Positions 61,938 through 64,000 of a stretch of DNA of 64,000 bases are shown here, piece after piece; within the stretch, counting starts at the first letter, position 1, and the number at the start of each line of letters is the position of its first letter. The position numbers were made by a program, and so were the translations under genes. This DNA comes from Teichococcus wenyumeiae. GTDB lineage: Bacteria > Pseudomonadota > Alphaproteobacteria > Acetobacterales > Acetobacteraceae. Under the pieces are notes generated by a model. That model searched no databases. It was not told the DNA's origin and saw nothing but the letters and a program-made list of their open reading frames with translations. The stretch lies in NCBI RefSeq assembly GCF_003696345.1, contig NZ_RFLX01000001.1, forward strand, positions 372,001 to 436,000. Direction: 5' to 3'.

Positions 61938-63242
61938 ATGACGCAACAGCGCGCCCTCATCATCGCCGCGCCCCGTTCGGGTTCCGGCAAGACCACCATC
62001 ACCCTGGCGCTGCTGGCGGCGCTGAGACGGCGGGGCGTGGCGGTGCATGCCGCCAAATCCGGCCCCGATTACATCGACCCCGCCTTCCATGCCGCCGCCA
62101 CCGGCGCCCCCAGCACCAACCTGGATAGCTGGGCCATGCCGCCTCCGCTGCTGGATGCCCTGGCGGCTGGCGAGGGGCTGAAGATCATCGAGGCTTCCAT
62201 GGGCCTCTTCGATGGCGCGGGCGAGGAAGAAGGGCGCCAAGGCAGCGCCGCCGATCTCGCTGCGCGCTGGGGCGTGCCGGTGCTGCTGGTGCTGGATGTC
62301 TCGGGCCAGTCACAATCGGCGGCGGCGGTGGCACGGGGTTTCGCCACGCATCACCCGGCGGTGCGGGTGGGCGGCGTGGTGCTGAACAAGCTCGCCAGCC
62401 CGCGCCACCGCGGGGGGGCGGCGGGGGCCATGGCGGCGCTGGGCCTCCCGGTGCTGGGCGCCGTGCCGCGTGAGGCCGCCGTCGCGGTGCCGGAGCGCCA
62501 CCTGGGGCTGGTGCAGGCGCGGGAGCTGGAAGGGCTGCCGGCCTTGCTGGAACGGCTGGCCGATCTGGCGGAAGCGCATCTGGACCTCGATGCCATCCAG
62601 GCGCTGGCAAAGCCGCTGGCGGGGGCGGCGGAGATGCCCCTCCCCCTGCCGCCGCCGGGGCAGCGGGTGGCGCTGGCCTCCGATGCCGCCTTCGGCTTCG
62701 TCTATCCGCATGTGCTGGCCGGCTGGCGGCGGGCGGGGGCAGAGATCCTGCCCTTCTCGCCCTTGGCGGATGAGCCGCCGCCGCCGGGCTGCGATGCCTG
62801 CTGGCTGCCGGGCGGCTATCCGGAACTGCATGCGGGGCGGCTGGCGGCGGCGGGGCGTTTTCTCGGCGGCCTGCGCGCCTTTCCCGGCCGCATCCATGGC
62901 GAGTGCGGCGGCTTCATGGTGCTGGGAGAGGGGCTGGAAGATGCCTCGGGCACCCACCACGCCATGGCCGGGTTGCTCGGCCACAGCACCAGCTTTGCCA
63001 AGCGCCGCATGAACCTGGGCTACCGGCAGGCTACCTTGCTGGCGGATTGCGCGCTGGGGCCCGCCGGCACGCTGCTGCGGGGGCATGAATTCCATTATGC
63101 CAGCGTCACCGACCCCGGCGCCGATGCGCCACTGGCCGCGCTGGCGGATGCCCATGGCACCGCCCTGCCGCCAGGCGGCGGCCGGCGCGGGCGGGTTTCG
63201 GGCAGTTTCTTCCACGTCATCGCGCGTCAGGATGCCGCATGA
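61938..63242 (+). CDS. cobB: hydrogenobyrinic/cobyrinic acid a,c-diamide synthase CobB
   Basis: A 434-residue glutamine-dependent enzyme that amidates the a and c side chains. The N-terminal ATPase part has LIIAAPRSGSGKTTITLALL (residues 7-26) and VHAAKSGPDYIDPAFHAAAT, VLLVLDVSGQSQSAAAVARG. The C-terminal class-I amidotransferase domain has IHGECGGFMVLGEGLED with the catalytic Cys near residue 323. In the aerobic route it works before cobalt insertion by CobN. Its stop overlaps the next gene by four bases. Also called CbiA in the anaerobic nomenclature. Confidence 0.95.
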   Translation: MTQQRALIIAAPRSGSGKTTITLALLAALRRRGVAVHAAKSGPDYIDPAFHAAATGAPSTNLDSWAMPPPLLDALAAGEGLKIIEASMGLFDGAGEEEGRQGSAADLAARWGVPVLLVLDVSGQSQSAAAVARGFATHHPAVRVGGVVLNKLASPRHRGGAAGAMAALGLPVLGAVPREAAVAVPERHLGLVQARELEGLPALLERLADLAEAHLDLDAIQALAKPLAGAAEMPLPLPPPGQRVALASDAAFGFVYPHVLAGWRRAGAEILPFSPLADEPPPPGCDACWLPGGYPELHAGRLAAAGRFLGGLRAFPGRIHGECGGFMVLGEGLEDASGTHHAMAGLLGHSTSFAKRRMNLGYRQATLLADCALGPAGTLLRGHEFHYASVTDPGADAPLAALADAHGTALPPGGGRRGRVSGSFFHVIARQDAA

Positions 63243-64000
63243 ACAGCCTCGACCAGATCCGCACCCTTTGCGCCTCCCCGCTGCCGGGCGATGACACGGC
63301 GGCGGCGGCCATCGCGGCACGGCAGGCGCAGCTGACCAAGCCGCCGGGCAGCCTGGGGCGATTGGAAGAACTGGCCGCCTGGCTCGGCCGCTGGCAGGGG
63401 CGGGAGATGCCACGGCTGGACCGCGTGGCGGTGCTGGTCTTCGCCGGCAACCATGGCGTGGTGGCACGCGGCGTCTCGCCCTTCCCGGCCAGTGTCACGG
63501 CGCAGATGGTGGCGAATTTTGCCGCGGGCGGCGCCGCCATCAACCAGCTGGCGGCGGTGGCCGGAGCCTCCTTGCAGGTGGTGCCGCTGGAGCTGGAGCA
63601 CCCCACCGCCGATCTCTGCACCGCCCCGGCGATGACGGAGGCCGAGTTCCTTGCCGCCTTCACCGCCGGGCATGACGCGGTGGCGCCGGAGATGGACCTG
63701 CTCTGCCTGGGCGAGATGGGCATCGGCAATACCACCGCCGGCGCCGCCCTGGCGGCGGCGCTGTTCGGGGCCGATGGCGCCGCCAGCCTCGGCGCCTTCT
63801 GGGCCGGGCGCGGCACTGGGGTGGACGATGCCGGGCTGCGCCGCAAGCGCGAGGCCATCGACACCGCCATCGCCTTCCATGGCGCCGCGCTGGGCGACCC
63901 GCTGGAAGCCGCGCGCCGCCTGGGCGGGCGGGAGACGGCGGCGATCCTGGGCGCCACCCTGGCCGCGCGCCGCCACCGTGTGCCGGTGCTGCTGGATGGC
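63239..64000 (+). CDS. cobU: nicotinate-nucleotide:dimethylbenzimidazole phosphoribosyltransferase, 3' end outside window
   Basis: The first 254 residues of about 340. The enzyme makes alpha-ribazole phosphate for the lower ligand. It has AARQAQLTKPPGSLGRLEEL, VFAGNHGVVARGVSPFPASV, TAQMVANFAAGGAAINQLA, LLCLGEMGIGNTTAGAALAA and FWAGRGTGVDDAGLRRKREA. The C-terminal catalytic Glu lies beyond the window. It overlaps cobB by four bases and may continue into cobV and other lower-ligand genes. It is CobU in the Pseudomonas denitrificans naming and CobT in Salmonella. Confidence 0.94.
   Translation, partial: MNSLDQIRTLCASPLPGDDTAAAAIAARQAQLTKPPGSLGRLEELAAWLGRWQGREMPRLDRVAVLVFAGNHGVVARGVSPFPASVTAQMVANFAAGGAAINQLAAVAGASLQVVPLELEHPTADLCTAPAMTEAEFLAAFTAGHDAVAPEMDLLCLGEMGIGNTTAGAALAAALFGADGAASLGAFWAGRGTGVDDAGLRRKREAIDTAIAFHGAALGDPLEAARRLGGRETAAILGATLAARRHRVPVLLDG

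Overview
The window reads as chromosome of a high-GC alphaproteobacterium, most likely an acetic-acid-bacteria relative of the Roseomonas type (inference). The support is very GC-rich coding sequence, a 180-kDa-class NAD-glutamate dehydrogenase, the tsaE-amgK-murU-addB gene order, an alphaproteobacterial Zur-type box, and an oxygen-dependent cobalamin pathway with CobG and CobN. No transposase, integrase, phage gene, rRNA or CRISPR array was seen.

Layout. 1-2.1 kb: the end of a LysR regulator, then a divergent PACE efflux gene and LysR regulator. 2.1-6.5 kb: a poorly coding stretch with a Crp/Fnr regulator, small orphan ORFs and a lipoprotein, ending at the 3' end of tRNA-Arg(CCT). 6.6-12 kb: prolyl aminopeptidase, a zinc-ribbon protein, a MarR/Bcr-type MFS pair and a UMF1-type MFS protein. 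12-22 kb: NAD-glutamate dehydrogenase, JmjC-type oxygenase, OmpA-like protein and FtsK. 22-33.5 kb: cupin, GST, VOC protein, FkbM methyltransferase, WecA-like transferase, lipoprotein, exonuclease III, P-loop kinase, Zur-boxed ZnuA, a DUF4214 repeat protein, ferredoxin/flavodoxin-NADP reductase and AapJ-like binding protein. 33.7-39 kb: tsaE, amgK, murU and addB (cell-wall recycling and recombination repair).

39-64 kb is a large cobalamin locus interrupted by a four-gene sugar-type ABC transporter (40.4-44.8 kb). It holds cbiB, cobQ, cobO, cobP, then a cobalamin riboswitch in front of a tightly overlapping run (DUF1636 protein, cobW, cobN, cobG, cobH, cobI, cobJ), then cobK, cobL, cobE, cobM, cbiD, cobA, cobB and the start of the dimethylbenzimidazole phosphoribosyltransferase gene. 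Together these cover most steps from uroporphyrinogen III to activated cobinamide. cobF, cobR, the CobS/CobT chelatase partners, cobC and cobV are not in the window. CbiD, normally of the anaerobic route, stands where CobF would be expected, with CobE (related to the C-terminal part of CbiG) nearby.

The most unusual signal lies between the genes. At least six copies of a ~220-250 bp element, built from nested perfect palindromes arranged as two facing arms, sit at operon borders through the window. A second, related inverted-repeat family occurs twice, both times between convergent genes. Both families share the flank CCCCAGACCCC but differ in the palindrome apex, as if the structure and not the sequence is kept.
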